A stretch of 18,468 bases of DNA, taken from the NCBI GenBank assembly GCA_016932295.1, contig JAFGDC010000025.1, forward strand, positions 1 through 18,468, given 5' to 3'. This DNA is from a candidate division CSSED10-310 bacterium. Its GTDB lineage: Bacteria; CSSED10-310; JAFGDC01. The position numbers were made by a program, and so were the translations under genes. A model generated the notes under the pieces. The model was not told the origin of the DNA. It saw only the letters and a program-made list of their open reading frames with translations, and searched no databases. Within the stretch, counting starts at the first letter, position 1, and every line of letters starts with the position of its first letter. Positions 7,288 to 14,625 of the stretch are shown here, in pieces.

Positions 7288-7770
7288 TTACTTGATTTTG
7301 GTGCGCCTGGCGATTTCACTGGGTCTCCAGGGTTCGATACTGCGAACCTTCTTGAAATACTGAACCTGGGTTGTAATCAGGTAGACCGCGAACGACAGAA
7401 TGCAGAGACCCATGATGATGGACGGCAACCATGCCACCAGGGGCACATCCTTGTTCTTGAGTCGAATGCCGGCTACGCCGCCGGATTCCTGGCCGGGCAT
7501 CGCTTCCTCTGATGTTGTTCCGCCTAGGTTGGTTTCCTCCGCTTCCTCTTCTTTCATCTGCTCCTGTTCTTCCTCGCTGATGGGTTCGAATTCCATCGAT
7601 TCCTCGTTCAGACTACCCGTGTCGAGGAACTCGTCATCAGCCGGCGCCGCGGCCGCCGGTGCATCATCGGCCTGGGCGGCTGCCGGCATCGCCGGGATCA
7701 GCATTCCGGCGACCAGGGGGACGAAAAGAAGCAGGAAGGATGAGAATCGTATATCGATATGGAAACGCAT
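7288..7770 (-). CDS. Bitopic membrane protein with acidic extracytoplasmic region, unknown function
   Basis: A 160-residue protein. Residues 1-32 are a signal peptide, 40-96 are strongly acidic (a run of E residues in the 64-80 region) with low complexity, 111-133 is one transmembrane segment, and 140-160 is a short basic cytoplasmic tail. Topology is therefore N-out, C-in. The ATG at 7770 is preceded by GAAAGGAG at a good distance. The longer upstream frame has no such site and is not credible. It leads a two-gene transcript with the HEXXH membrane protein. I recognise no family. The layout suits a substrate, adaptor or regulated anchor for the downstream protein, but that is inference. Confidence 0.82.
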   Translation of the reverse strand: MRFHIDIRFSSFLLLFVPLVAGMLIPAMPAAAQADDAPAAAAPADDEFLDTGSLNEESMEFEPISEEEQEQMKEEEAEETNLGGTTSEEAMPGQESGGVAGIRLKNKDVPLVAWLPSIIMGLCILSFAVYLITTQVQYFKKVRSIEPWRPSEIARRTKIK

Positions 7771-7837
7771 GAATCTACTCCTTTCGGTCGATCTTTCGAA
7801 AGGCCATCGCCCTCGCGGGGCCGGCACTTTGACCGTA

Positions 7838-7867
7838 ATAATATGACACATGCCCCGCAGGATGCAA
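7838..7867 (-). promoter_or_regulatory. Sigma-70-like promoter for the bitopic/HEXXH gene pair
   Basis: Read on the minus strand: TTGCAT (7867-7862), an 18-base spacer, TATTAT (7843-7838). The -10 matches at five of six positions. It would give a leader of about 60 bases before the ATG at 7770. Confidence 0.55.
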
Positions 7868-8065
7868 CAGTCTTTGGCGGTACCCAATCCCCCGCCACGG
7901 TTACTGTCTTGTTGAATACGTGAAACGATCCCGCCATCCCTTTCGCCGTCAGTGGTGGCGGGGCCACTGCCTGGCGCCGGCTGCCAGGTCGAATTGAACA
8001 CACTCTGCAGAAGCGGCTGTTGACAACGGGGAATGCAGGCGGGGGGTGGGGACCGGGGCCTCCTC

Positions 8066-8094
8066 TTGTCATGCCCGGTGCGGTCGGTTATCTT
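8066..8094 (+). promoter_or_regulatory. Sigma-70-like promoter for tyrS
   Basis: TTGTCA (8066-8071; five of six -35 matches), a 17-base spacer and TATCTT (8089-8094; four of six). It lies 36 bases upstream of the start, leaving a short leader. Confidence 0.6.
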
Positions 8095-8129
8095 TAGCCG
8101 GAGCACTCAACAGCAGGCGGGAGAGAATC

Positions 8130-9371
8130 ATGAACATATTCGATGAATTGAACAAACGGGGCTTCATTCAACAGACCACCGGCGACGAAGATATCCGCGC
8201 GGCGCTCGCGGCGGAGCACGTGTCCTGCTACGTGGGCTTCGATCCTACGGCCGCCAGTCTGCACATCGGTCACCTGGTGCCCATCATGGCCCTGGCCCAC
8301 ATGCAGCGCGCCGGTCATCGCCCCATTGCGGTGGTGGGTGGCGGCACCGGCATGGTGGGTGACCCCAGCGGCAAGACCGAGATGCGCAAGTTGCTGGACG
8401 AAGGAATCATTCAGGACAACCTCACCGCTATCAAACAACAGCTCAGTCATTACATCTCTTTCGCCGGCGGCGCGGCGCTGATGGTCAACAATGCCGACTG
8501 GATAATGCCCCTGAACTACATCGAGTTCCTGCGCACCATCGGTGTGCATTTCAGCGTCAACCGCATGCTGGCGGCAGAATCCTACAAGCAGCGCCTCGAA
8601 CGCGGTCTGAATTTTATCGAGTTCAACTATCAGATCCTCCAGGCATACGATTTCCTGGTGTTGTTCCAGAAATACGGCTGCACCTTCCAGATGGGTGGCG
8701 ACGATCAATGGGGTAACATCATCGCCGGTATCGAACTGATCAGGCGTGTGGAAGCGGGCAAAGCGCATGCCATGACGTTCCCGCTGCTCACCACCGCAAC
8801 CGGTCAGAAGATGGGAAAATCCGAGGCCGGGGCGGTGTGGCTTGATTCCAACCTGTTGAGCCCGTATGAGTTCTTCCAGTTCTGGCGCAATACGGATGAT
8901 CGTGACGTGAAGCGGTTTCTGTTGTTGTTCACGTTCCTGCCCCTGGAGGAGATCGACGAGTTGAGCGCCTTCGACGGGGCGGCAATAAACCAGGCTAAGG
9001 AGCGGCTGGCTTTCGAGGTGACCGCGCTGGCGCATGGCCGGGAAGCGGCGGGGCAAGCGCTGGAGGATGCGCGTAAGCTCTTTCACGCCAATCTGAAAGC
9101 CGCGCTGAAAGCCGCCGCCGATACCATCCCCACGGTCACCATCGAAGAGCTGCGGCTCACCGGCGGCATCAGGCTCATCGATCTGTTCGTGATGGCTGGC
9201 CTGGCGGCCTCCATCGGGGAGGCGCGCAAGCTCATCCGCGGCGGCGGTGGATACCTCCATGATGACAAGGTGGTGGATGAACTCAGGATCGTTACCAAAT
9301 CGGACCTGAGGGACGACTGCATTATCCTGCGCGCCGGCAAGAAACGGTATGCCAAGGTGATCCTCGGCTGA
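8130..9371 (+). CDS. tyrS: Tyrosyl-tRNA synthetase
   Basis: A 413-residue class I aminoacyl-tRNA synthetase that charges tRNA-Tyr with tyrosine using ATP in the cytoplasm. The signatures are complete: YVGFDPTAASLHIGH with H45-I-G-H48, the GTGMVGDPSGK loop, QMGGDDQWGN for tyrosine binding, and KMGKS (227-231) as the KMSKS loop. A C-terminal S4 RNA-binding domain spans about 348-405. The length is normal. The ATG at 8130 follows GGGAGAG. Its long antisense frame is a shadow. It appears to be a single-gene transcript, between a divergent membrane-protein pair and a secreted SUMF1-like gene. Confidence 0.98.
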   Translation: MNIFDELNKRGFIQQTTGDEDIRAALAAEHVSCYVGFDPTAASLHIGHLVPIMALAHMQRAGHRPIAVVGGGTGMVGDPSGKTEMRKLLDEGIIQDNLTAIKQQLSHYISFAGGAALMVNNADWIMPLNYIEFLRTIGVHFSVNRMLAAESYKQRLERGLNFIEFNYQILQAYDFLVLFQKYGCTFQMGGDDQWGNIIAGIELIRRVEAGKAHAMTFPLLTTATGQKMGKSEAGAVWLDSNLLSPYEFFQFWRNTDDRDVKRFLLLFTFLPLEEIDELSAFDGAAINQAKERLAFEVTALAHGREAAGQALEDARKLFHANLKAALKAAADTIPTVTIEELRLTGGIRLIDLFVMAGLAASIGEARKLIRGGGGYLHDDKVVDELRIVTKSDLRDDCIILRAGKKRYAKVILG

Positions 9372-9410
9372 GCATCGCCGGGCCGGGGGATGCACGCCTC
9401 GAAGCATGTC

Positions 9411-9434
9411 CACCGGCAGCATGGAACACCGGTG
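9411..9434. terminator. Inverted repeat after tyrS
   Basis: CACCGG (9411-9416) and CCGGTG (9429-9434) around a 12-base loop in the 115-base gap between tyrS and the next gene. There is no T-run, so this is a weak terminator or leader hairpin. Confidence 0.3.
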
Positions 9435-9486
9435 ATGAGAGCGGCATCGGAGGTGCTGATCGGCAATGCCGGGTAAGGGGGATTCG

Positions 9487-10440
9487 ATGGCTGGACGATT
9501 GGAGTTTCAAGGCGATCGAATGGGCACGCTTGTGCTTGTCAGGCCCGGTTGTTCATCGCCCCAGCGGCGGTGGCGTGCCATGCTCGCGGCGGCGTTGTGC
9601 CTCGTCTGCCAGGGTGGTCCGGCCATCGGGGCGCAGATTGAACCACGGTACGCCATCGCTGATCTCGAGATGACCATGATTCGTGTTGAGCCCGGTGAAT
9701 TCTGGCTGGGCAGTCCGGATGGAAATCCACCGCCGGAGTATCCTGGTCCGAGGGAAAAAGAGGTCGGCCGGGACCCCGACGAGGGGGTTCGTGTGGTCCG
9801 GCTGGAGAAATCGTATTATCTCGGCATGACGGAGGTGACCCAGGCTCAATGGCGGGCGGTGACCGGCGAGACGCCTTCGCATTTCGGGCAATGTGGGGCG
9901 GAATGCCCCGTTGAAAGCGTGACCTGGTACGATTGTATCCGGTTCTGCAACCTGCTCTCGCGTCGCGCCGGTTTAGCGGAGGTTTATGAGATCCAAGGCG
10001 ATCGTGTCGTCTGGGTGGATGGAGTGGACGGCTACCGTCTGCCGACGGAGGCGGAGTGGGAGTATGCCTGCCGGGCGGGAACCGGGACTGCGTTGTATAA
10101 CGGTGACCTGTCTCCGGCCCTGAAGACGCATCCTAACCTGGCCCGGATCGCCTGGTACAAAAATAACAGTAACAACGCCCCCCACCGGGTGATGACCCGG
10201 GAGCCCAATGCCTGGGGATTCCATGACATGTCCGGCAACGTGTTCGAATGGTGCTGGGACTGGATGGCTACCTATCCTGAGGGGTTGTTGATCGATCCGA
10301 GAGGACCCGTCGAGGGGCAATACCGTATCGCCAGGGGAGGGAGTTGGTTCAGCTATGCCTGGTACTGCCGTTCGGCCTACCGGGTCAGGTACGAACCGGA
10401 TTTTCAATGGATGGATCTGGGAGTGCGGATCGCCCGGTGA
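9487..10440 (+). CDS. Secreted SUMF1/FGE-sulfatase-domain protein
   Basis: A 317-residue protein with a long basic N-terminus and hydrophobic segment (about 32-50), suggesting export, then a formylglycine-generating-enzyme (SUMF1) fold from residue 60 to the end. Family marks are MTMIRVEPGEFWLGS, LGMTEVTQAQWRAV, YRLPTEAEWEYACRAG, MSGNVFEWCWDW and RGGSW. In true FGE two cysteines follow the GGS motif. Here the first aligned position is S289 and only C294 remains, so sulfatase activation is unlikely; the fold is often reused for binding or other chemistry. The ATG at 9487 follows AAGGGGG. ATGs at 9466 and 9520 are less well placed. It appears to be monocistronic. Confidence 0.9.
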   Translation: MAGRLEFQGDRMGTLVLVRPGCSSPQRRWRAMLAAALCLVCQGGPAIGAQIEPRYAIADLEMTMIRVEPGEFWLGSPDGNPPPEYPGPREKEVGRDPDEGVRVVRLEKSYYLGMTEVTQAQWRAVTGETPSHFGQCGAECPVESVTWYDCIRFCNLLSRRAGLAEVYEIQGDRVVWVDGVDGYRLPTEAEWEYACRAGTGTALYNGDLSPALKTHPNLARIAWYKNNSNNAPHRVMTREPNAWGFHDMSGNVFEWCWDWMATYPEGLLIDPRGPVEGQYRIARGGSWFSYAWYCRSAYRVRYEPDFQWMDLGVRIAR

Positions 10441-10463
10441 AATGCTTGCGGGATCGCATTCGG

Positions 10464-10485
10464 ATCAGGCGGTTCTCGTCCTGAT
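10464..10485. terminator. Hairpin in the convergent gap before pcp
   Basis: ATCAGG (10464-10469) and CCTGAT (10480-10485) with a 10-base loop, between the SUMF1-like gene and the end of pcp. There is no clear T-run. It may serve both strands. Confidence 0.35.
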
Positions 10486-10516
10486 GCCCCCAGCCGGTTG
10501 CGTATGGTCTCAGCCA

Positions 10517-11113
10517 TCAGGCGCGACATGCCGCAAGAATGAGGGTGACCGCCGCGATCAGTGATTCCGGCCCCAGGCGGGGGTGCGACGGTTCGAACCC
10601 GCCGTCGGGGTGAACGGGAGCCGGCAGGTGGATGAATCCCGCCGGGACAGTCAGTCCGGTTGTCGCCAGGTGATGCAGGGTCAGGTAGAGCAGGGCGTTG
10701 CAGACATAGGTGCCGGCGGACATGGACAGGCGGACCTGGAACCCGGCGTCCCGCAGCCGTTCTTCGATGCGCCGGCCGGGCAGGGTGGAAAAATAGGCGG
10801 CCGGTCCTGTTTTCAGCAGCCGGTCGCGCCGCACTTCGCCGTCGATGTCCGGGGTATTGTGATCCGCGCAGTTGACGCCGAGTCGTTCGATATGGATGGC
10901 GGATTCCCTGGCGTTCATTCCGAGCATGACAATGGCCTGTATGTCCCCGGTGATGTGTGGTTGGAGGGTGGAGAAGCATCGATCATAGCTGACCGGGAGA
11001 AGTGCGGTGCGGATCGGCATGGGGGGATTGTCCGCCAGCGCCTGGACAACCAGTCCGGACGAATTGATACCGTAGCCGCCGAATGGTTCGAAGCCGCTGA
11101 TCAGGATGGTCAT
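10517..11113 (-). CDS. pcp: Pyroglutamyl peptidase I (pyrrolidone-carboxylate peptidase)
   Basis: A 198-residue cytoplasmic cysteine peptidase of family C15, which removes N-terminal pyroglutamate from peptides. It starts with ILISGFEPFGG, the family hallmark. The catalytic triad is visible as E76 (HIERLGVN), C138 (SAGTYVCN) and H162 (GFIHLP). The E76 neighbourhood departs slightly from the usual VERxAxN pattern. Length is normal. It starts five bases after the stop of the two-TM gene with no clear ribosome binding site of its own, so translation is probably coupled. Confidence 0.96.
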   Translation of the reverse strand: MTILISGFEPFGGYGINSSGLVVQALADNPPMPIRTALLPVSYDRCFSTLQPHITGDIQAIVMLGMNARESAIHIERLGVNCADHNTPDIDGEVRRDRLLKTGPAAYFSTLPGRRIEERLRDAGFQVRLSMSAGTYVCNALLYLTLHHLATTGLTVPAGFIHLPAPVHPDGGFEPSHPRLGPESLIAAVTLILAACRA

Positions 11114-11118
11114 GGGGA

Positions 11119-11550
11119 TCAGCCCAGGGGGGGTGCGCCGCGGTCCCTGATCTGAACAAGCGTCTTGTTGATATGCTCCAGTTGCAACCGCATGGCGGCG
11201 TTATCTGCGGAATCTCCGCCAGTGAACAATTTGACTCCGCCGGACAGGAACGCGGTTGCGATCATGGCCATGACGAAGAGCAGGAACGCGGTGGTTGAGT
11301 ATGCCGCGAACCGGAACAGCGCCTCCGGAATGGTTACTTTCTGGCCCTCGATGACCAGGGTGCGGGCTGCTTCTTTCGGCATCAGGTCAGCGATGAAGTC
11401 GTAGTTCATACCCTGCTTCATGGCATGAATGATGTTCAGCACGATCCAGCCGGCCAGTCCGATACCGATGACAAGCAACACGAGTCCCGCAAGGATCCGG
11501 GCCGGCGCGGCGCTGGTTTTCTCCTCCCGGCCGATAGCTTGATACTCCAT
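11119..11550 (-). CDS. Two-TM membrane protein of unknown function
   Basis: A 143-residue protein with transmembrane segments at about 18-42 and 80-106, a 37-residue loop between them (MPKEAARTLVIEGQKVTIPEAL) and a C-terminal helix with charged heptad-like spacing (RLQLEHINKTLVQIRDR). I recognise no family. The ATG at 11550 is preceded by GGGAGGA at a good distance; the 88-residue upstream extension lacks any coding character. It is the first gene of a pair with pcp. Upstream is a 262-base divergent gap shared with the methyltransferase gene, in which I found no convincing promoter. Confidence 0.82.
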   Translation of the reverse strand: MEYQAIGREEKTSAAPARILAGLVLLVIGIGLAGWIVLNIIHAMKQGMNYDFIADLMPKEAARTLVIEGQKVTIPEALFRFAAYSTTAFLLFVMAMIATAFLSGGVKLFTGGDSADNAAMRLQLEHINKTLVQIRDRGAPPLG

Positions 11551-11802
11551 GGTGTTCCTCCCGGTTGATTGGAAGAACAGAGTAAACAACCCCGACGGTT
11601 CGGGCAAGAGACGCCGCGGTTCGGGGTGCGCGATGAGGTGGTCGATTTTTTGCGGTTTTTCTGTCAGTCTGGGAGGCGCGGCGGCGGGGGCCCGTCGCGC
11701 AAACCACGGCGCGGCCGGCGCCGCGCACTTCTTCTGGTGGCGCCGCGTGGTTCGATGGAGTGAGTGTTCCGCCATGGCAGGATGCGTGCTGAGCGGCTGA
11801 AT

Positions 11803-11809
11803 GGAGGTG
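11803..11809 (+). promoter_or_regulatory. Ribosome binding site fixing the PRMT-like start
   Basis: GGAGGTG with the ATG at 11813 three bases on. An in-frame ATG at 11801 overlaps this site, so the downstream ATG is the likely start. Confidence 0.75.
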
Positions 11810-11812
11810 CCC

Positions 11813-12763
11813 ATGCCGTTGGAAATAGATTATCACGATCTCGATGTGCACCGGTTCATGCTCCGTGATGAACTGCGGTGTGAATCCTTCCGCCGCGCCA
11901 TCGAGGCCGCGGTGGCGCCCGGTATGGCGGTGCTCGATTTGGGCGCCGGCACCGGGCTGCTTGCCATGTTCGCCGCCCGTGCCGGGGCTCGAAAAGTCTA
12001 TGCGGTGGAGAGAGCCTCGATTGCCGTGCTGGCGGAACGCATCATCAGGGAGAATCGACTCGATGATAGAATCCATGTGATTCATGGCGAGATGGACGAG
12101 GCGGACCTGCCCGAACCGGTGGACATGATCGTGTCGGAATGGCTCGGCGGGTACGGGGTGGACGAAAACCTGCTGCCGGTGGTGGCCCGAGCCAGGGACC
12201 GCTGGCTCAAACCGGATGGGATCATGATTCCGGGAACGGTCGAATCGTGGTTTGCGCCGGCGTTCGACGACGCGCTCGAGGCGGATGTGACGTTCTGGCT
12301 GAACCGGCCGTACGGTCTCGAGTATTCGGCCATCGCGGTCCACGAGCGGGAGCGGCTGCATTGCTGCAGGTCGGAGATCCGCATGGAGCATCTCTGTGCG
12401 ACTCCCGCCCTCATGTGGCGGGTGGATCCCGCTTCAATAACCGTGGCGGAAGCCGCTGCCGGCTTCGCGACGGAGGCGGTGTTCACCATTCATCGGACCA
12501 TGCGGTGCAACGCCCTGGCGGCCTGGTTCAGGGCCGACCTGGGTAATGGTATAACGCTCTCCAACGAACCCTCGCCCGACTACACGCATTGGGGTCGATG
12601 GATCTTTCCCCTGCATGAGTCCAGGCGGTTGCGGGTTGGCGCTGCGCTGGCCGCGCGGTTCAGCCTCCGGCCCGAAAGCCGTCGTGCCACCGTGGCGGAG
12701 TGGCTGGTGGAGGCGGCTGGATGGGTTTCCACCGCAAGGGATGTGACCAGCTTGAACGAGTAG
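11813..12763 (+). CDS. Protein arginine N-methyltransferase-like enzyme
   Basis: A 316-residue class I SAM methyltransferase resembling eukaryotic PRMT1. Motif I is VLDLGAGTGLLAMFAA (40-55), with an acidic residue at the end of beta2 (E66) for the SAM ribose. The double-E loop is intact: E109 in SEWLGG and E118, nine residues apart as in PRMT1. The THW loop is also present (T258-H-W260 in DYTHWG), about 140 residues after the second glutamate. The N-terminal YHDLDVHRFMLRDELR matches the PRMT YFDSY...HEEMLKDEVRT helix region. It would transfer methyl groups to arginine side chains; targets are unknown. Ends in TAG. It stands alone, divergent from the two-TM/pcp pair. Confidence 0.88.
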   Translation: MPLEIDYHDLDVHRFMLRDELRCESFRRAIEAAVAPGMAVLDLGAGTGLLAMFAARAGARKVYAVERASIAVLAERIIRENRLDDRIHVIHGEMDEADLPEPVDMIVSEWLGGYGVDENLLPVVARARDRWLKPDGIMIPGTVESWFAPAFDDALEADVTFWLNRPYGLEYSAIAVHERERLHCCRSEIRMEHLCATPALMWRVDPASITVAEAAAGFATEAVFTIHRTMRCNALAAWFRADLGNGITLSNEPSPDYTHWGRWIFPLHESRRLRVGAALAARFSLRPESRRATVAEWLVEAAGWVSTARDVTSLNE

Positions 12764-12827
12764 CGATTCCAGCGGGTGGCGGCGGTGTTCCCCGTTCCAT
12801 ACCCCTGCATGCGTATCCACGGCGTCC

Positions 12828-12846
12828 CCTGTCGAGACACGACAGG
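12828..12846. terminator. Perfect 7-bp hairpin between convergent genes
   Basis: CCTGTCG (12828-12834), a five-base loop, CGACAGG (12840-12846), in the 134-base gap between the PRMT-like gene and the papain-like protease gene. There is no T-run on either strand. It could serve both genes. Confidence 0.45.
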
Positions 12847-12897
12847 ATTCCCGCGCCTGCCGGCGCCGCGACTGTTCGGGATATTCCGCTGGTACCG

Positions 12898-14517
12898 TTA
12901 CCCTGAATAGGTGAACATGGTGCTGTCGATGTTGCTCACGATGGACATGTTCTGATCCATCAAGGTGGCCCAGAAGCGCAGGCCGGATGCGAAGCCGCCG
13001 GTGACGGGCCAGGTGAACGCCATGATCGTCATGTGGCTGCTGCTGCCGGCCGGAAGCGATACCACTTCATATTCCAGGTTGCCGGTCCAGGAGGGATAGA
13101 AGAAATAGGGTTCGGGCACGAGCAGCGAGGAAATGTCGAATATGACTATGAGCCGGTAGCTGCCGGCGACGCCAGGATTGTTCATGATGGCATCGAGCGA
13201 GAACCAGTCGCCGGGGTGGAACAGGGACTGGGTCAGGGTGAGATCGATATTCAAGTCATCGCCCATGTTCGGGGTGGGAGTCGGCGTGGCGGTCGGGGGG
13301 GCCGGCGTGGGGGTATGGGCCGGCTGAGTGGGTGTCGGCGTGGGAGTGGACGTGGCCGGCGGCTGGGTCGCATTCCCGGTCGGCGTGGCGGTGGGACCCG
13401 CCTGCGTGTTGGGTTCGGCTCTCACCATGTTCCACGAGACGAAGTTCTCAAGGGCATAGATATGCTCCACCAGGTTCCATGTGTCGAACAGGATGGCGTT
13501 GTGCTGCGCGCCGAAGTCGTAGCCGAATCCGCAGATGGCATGGGAGTCGTAACCAGAAGGTCCGCCGTCATCGTACACCGCCAATCCGACCGGATCGTCC
13601 TGGTTGATCTCTGCCTGGTATTCATTGTAAGTCGGATTAAAATCATTGGTCGCGGAGAAATTGTAACCGTGGGCGGAGGCCGTTGCGGTAAAGGCGTTAC
13701 TCATCTGGTAGATGGTCACGCCGTATCCGTAATCGCAATCATTGACCGGCAACCCGCAGCGGTTCGCCACTTCGTCGTGAAGGTTCCAGGCGGTGGTGCG
13801 TCCCCACGAGCACCATGTCTGCCTGCTGCGCTCCTCGTAGAGATTGGGATACCCGTTGCCGCCGTAGCACAACAGCATGATGGTGATGGTGGTGGGGCCA
13901 CAGCCGCGGTACCAGTAACAGGGGAGCGCGTTGGCGATACGCCTGACTGCTCGCGATTCGCCGAAGAAGGTTCCCGTAGCCAGCCTGTCCCAGGCGCCCG
14001 CCGCCTCTTCCGTCACCCGGACATCCGGATAATGGTAGGTCTGCTCCGCGAGGCGCAGGGTCTCGGCATCAATCGCGTGGAGATCGCCGGTGCGCAGCAC
14101 CGCCGGCTCATTCCCATCCAGGACCTCGATATAGTACCGGAAGGGACCGAGGAAAAGGAGTCGAACGGGGGTCCGGCCCTCTTCAGACAGCGACTGGATG
14201 CGATCGAACAATTCAGTCGACCTGGTGTACTCGATCAGCGGAGAGTAGTCATAGACGGCGCTGATGGTGATGTAGCCGGCGAAACCCCGTGTGTCCAAAA
14301 CCGGGAAAAGGTAGGCGGTGATGGTTCCCGCCAGGTCTTCCATGGCCACTGGTTCCGCCAGGTGCGCCTGCCGCCATTCCGGATACCAGGCGGCACCTTC
14401 CGCCTGAAAACCGGCGGCGGCATTGTGGATGAGATGCATGGGAACTGCATCGGCGGCCCGGATGGCTCCTGTCGCACACACAGCGACCAGCAGACTCAAA
14501 AGGATCGTTCTTGCCAT
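12898..14517 (-). CDS. Secreted papain-like cysteine peptidase (C39/C10-like) with shared C-terminal domain
   Basis: A 539-residue exported protein. Residues 1-22 are a signal peptide, and about 30-190 look like a propeptide. The catalytic domain is about 195-365: C206 in YRGCGPTTITIM, H326 in YDSHAICGFGYD, and a D345/N348 pair in FDTWN, the Cys-His-Asp/Asn order of papain-like C39_2 and C10 peptidases. A Pro/Thr-rich linker follows at 373-418. Residues 421-539 are the shared terminal domain (PGDWF, YPSW, FTWP, FWATL). The ATG at 14517 follows AGGGAG. It lies 108 bases after the C25 gene on the same strand, with a promoter candidate of its own. The role is inferred to be extracellular protein degradation or processing. 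Confidence 0.85.
   Translation of the reverse strand: MARTILLSLLVAVCATGAIRAADAVPMHLIHNAAAGFQAEGAAWYPEWRQAHLAEPVAMEDLAGTITAYLFPVLDTRGFAGYITISAVYDYSPLIEYTRSTELFDRIQSLSEEGRTPVRLLFLGPFRYYIEVLDGNEPAVLRTGDLHAIDAETLRLAEQTYHYPDVRVTEEAAGAWDRLATGTFFGESRAVRRIANALPCYWYRGCGPTTITIMLLCYGGNGYPNLYEERSRQTWCSWGRTTAWNLHDEVANRCGLPVNDCDYGYGVTIYQMSNAFTATASAHGYNFSATNDFNPTYNEYQAEINQDDPVGLAVYDDGGPSGYDSHAICGFGYDFGAQHNAILFDTWNLVEHIYALENFVSWNMVRAEPNTQAGPTATPTGNATQPPATSTPTPTPTQPAHTPTPAPPTATPTPTPNMGDDLNIDLTLTQSLFHPGDWFSLDAIMNNPGVAGSYRLIVIFDISSLLVPEPYFFYPSWTGNLEYEVVSLPAGSSSHMTIMAFTWPVTGGFASGLRFWATLMDQNMSIVSNIDSTMFTYSG
13264..13401 (-). repeat. Pro/Thr-rich linker coding repeat in the papain-like protease
   Basis: Codons 373-418 encode a low-complexity TPTPTP-type spacer. 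It separates the catalytic domain from the terminal domain and is probably extended and surface-exposed. Confidence 0.85.
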
Positions 14518-14541
14518 TGGATACTCCCTTGAAACGTTGGT

Positions 14542-14565
14542 GACGGCATGGTTACCCTCGCCGTC
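14542..14565 (-). promoter_or_regulatory. Leader hairpin of the papain-like protease gene
   Basis: GACGGC (14542-14547) and GCCGTC (14560-14565) around a 12-base loop, directly after the -10 element of the candidate promoter and 24 bases before the ATG. It could be an operator or an mRNA hairpin controlling expression. Confidence 0.35.
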
Positions 14566-14593
14566 TTTGTACTTATCTAGCAGGAAAATGCAA
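14566..14593 (-). promoter_or_regulatory. Candidate promoter for the papain-like protease gene
   Basis: Read on the minus strand: TTGCAT (14593-14588), a 16-base spacer, TACAAA (14571-14566). It sits between the C25 stop and the next ATG, so the second protease may be transcribed independently. Confidence 0.45.
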
Positions 14594-14625
14594 CAGCCTG
14601 TCACCGGCGCGTTCATTTTCCGTCC

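Larger units (their letters stand above)
7771..8129. other. Divergent intergenic region (359 bases)
   Basis: It carries a minus-strand promoter (7838-7867) and a plus-strand promoter (8066-8094). A short inverted repeat, CCTGGC/GCCAGG with a seven-base loop, lies near 7970-7990. I see no gene, riboswitch or T-box leader. Confidence 0.5.

Noticed and set aside
8094..9422. 442-codon minus-strand open frame opposite tyrS
   Set aside because: Shadow of tyrS, whose class I synthetase motifs are complete.
9487..10440. Canonical formylglycine-generating enzyme activating sulfatases
   Set aside because: One of the two catalytic cysteines is serine and no sulfatase gene is nearby.
10591..10598. GTTCGAAC, resembling a tRNA T-loop
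   Set aside because: It is the codons for GGFEPSH in pcp on the other strand, and no acceptor, D or anticodon arms fit around it.
11801..11803. ATG at 11801 as start of the PRMT-like gene
   Set aside because: It overlaps the GGAGGTG ribosome binding site that correctly serves the ATG at 11813.
13033..14532. 499-codon plus-strand open frame opposite the papain-like protease gene
   Set aside because: Shadow frame with a glycine/arginine-rich translation. The sense strand carries a signal peptide, catalytic motifs and the shared domain.
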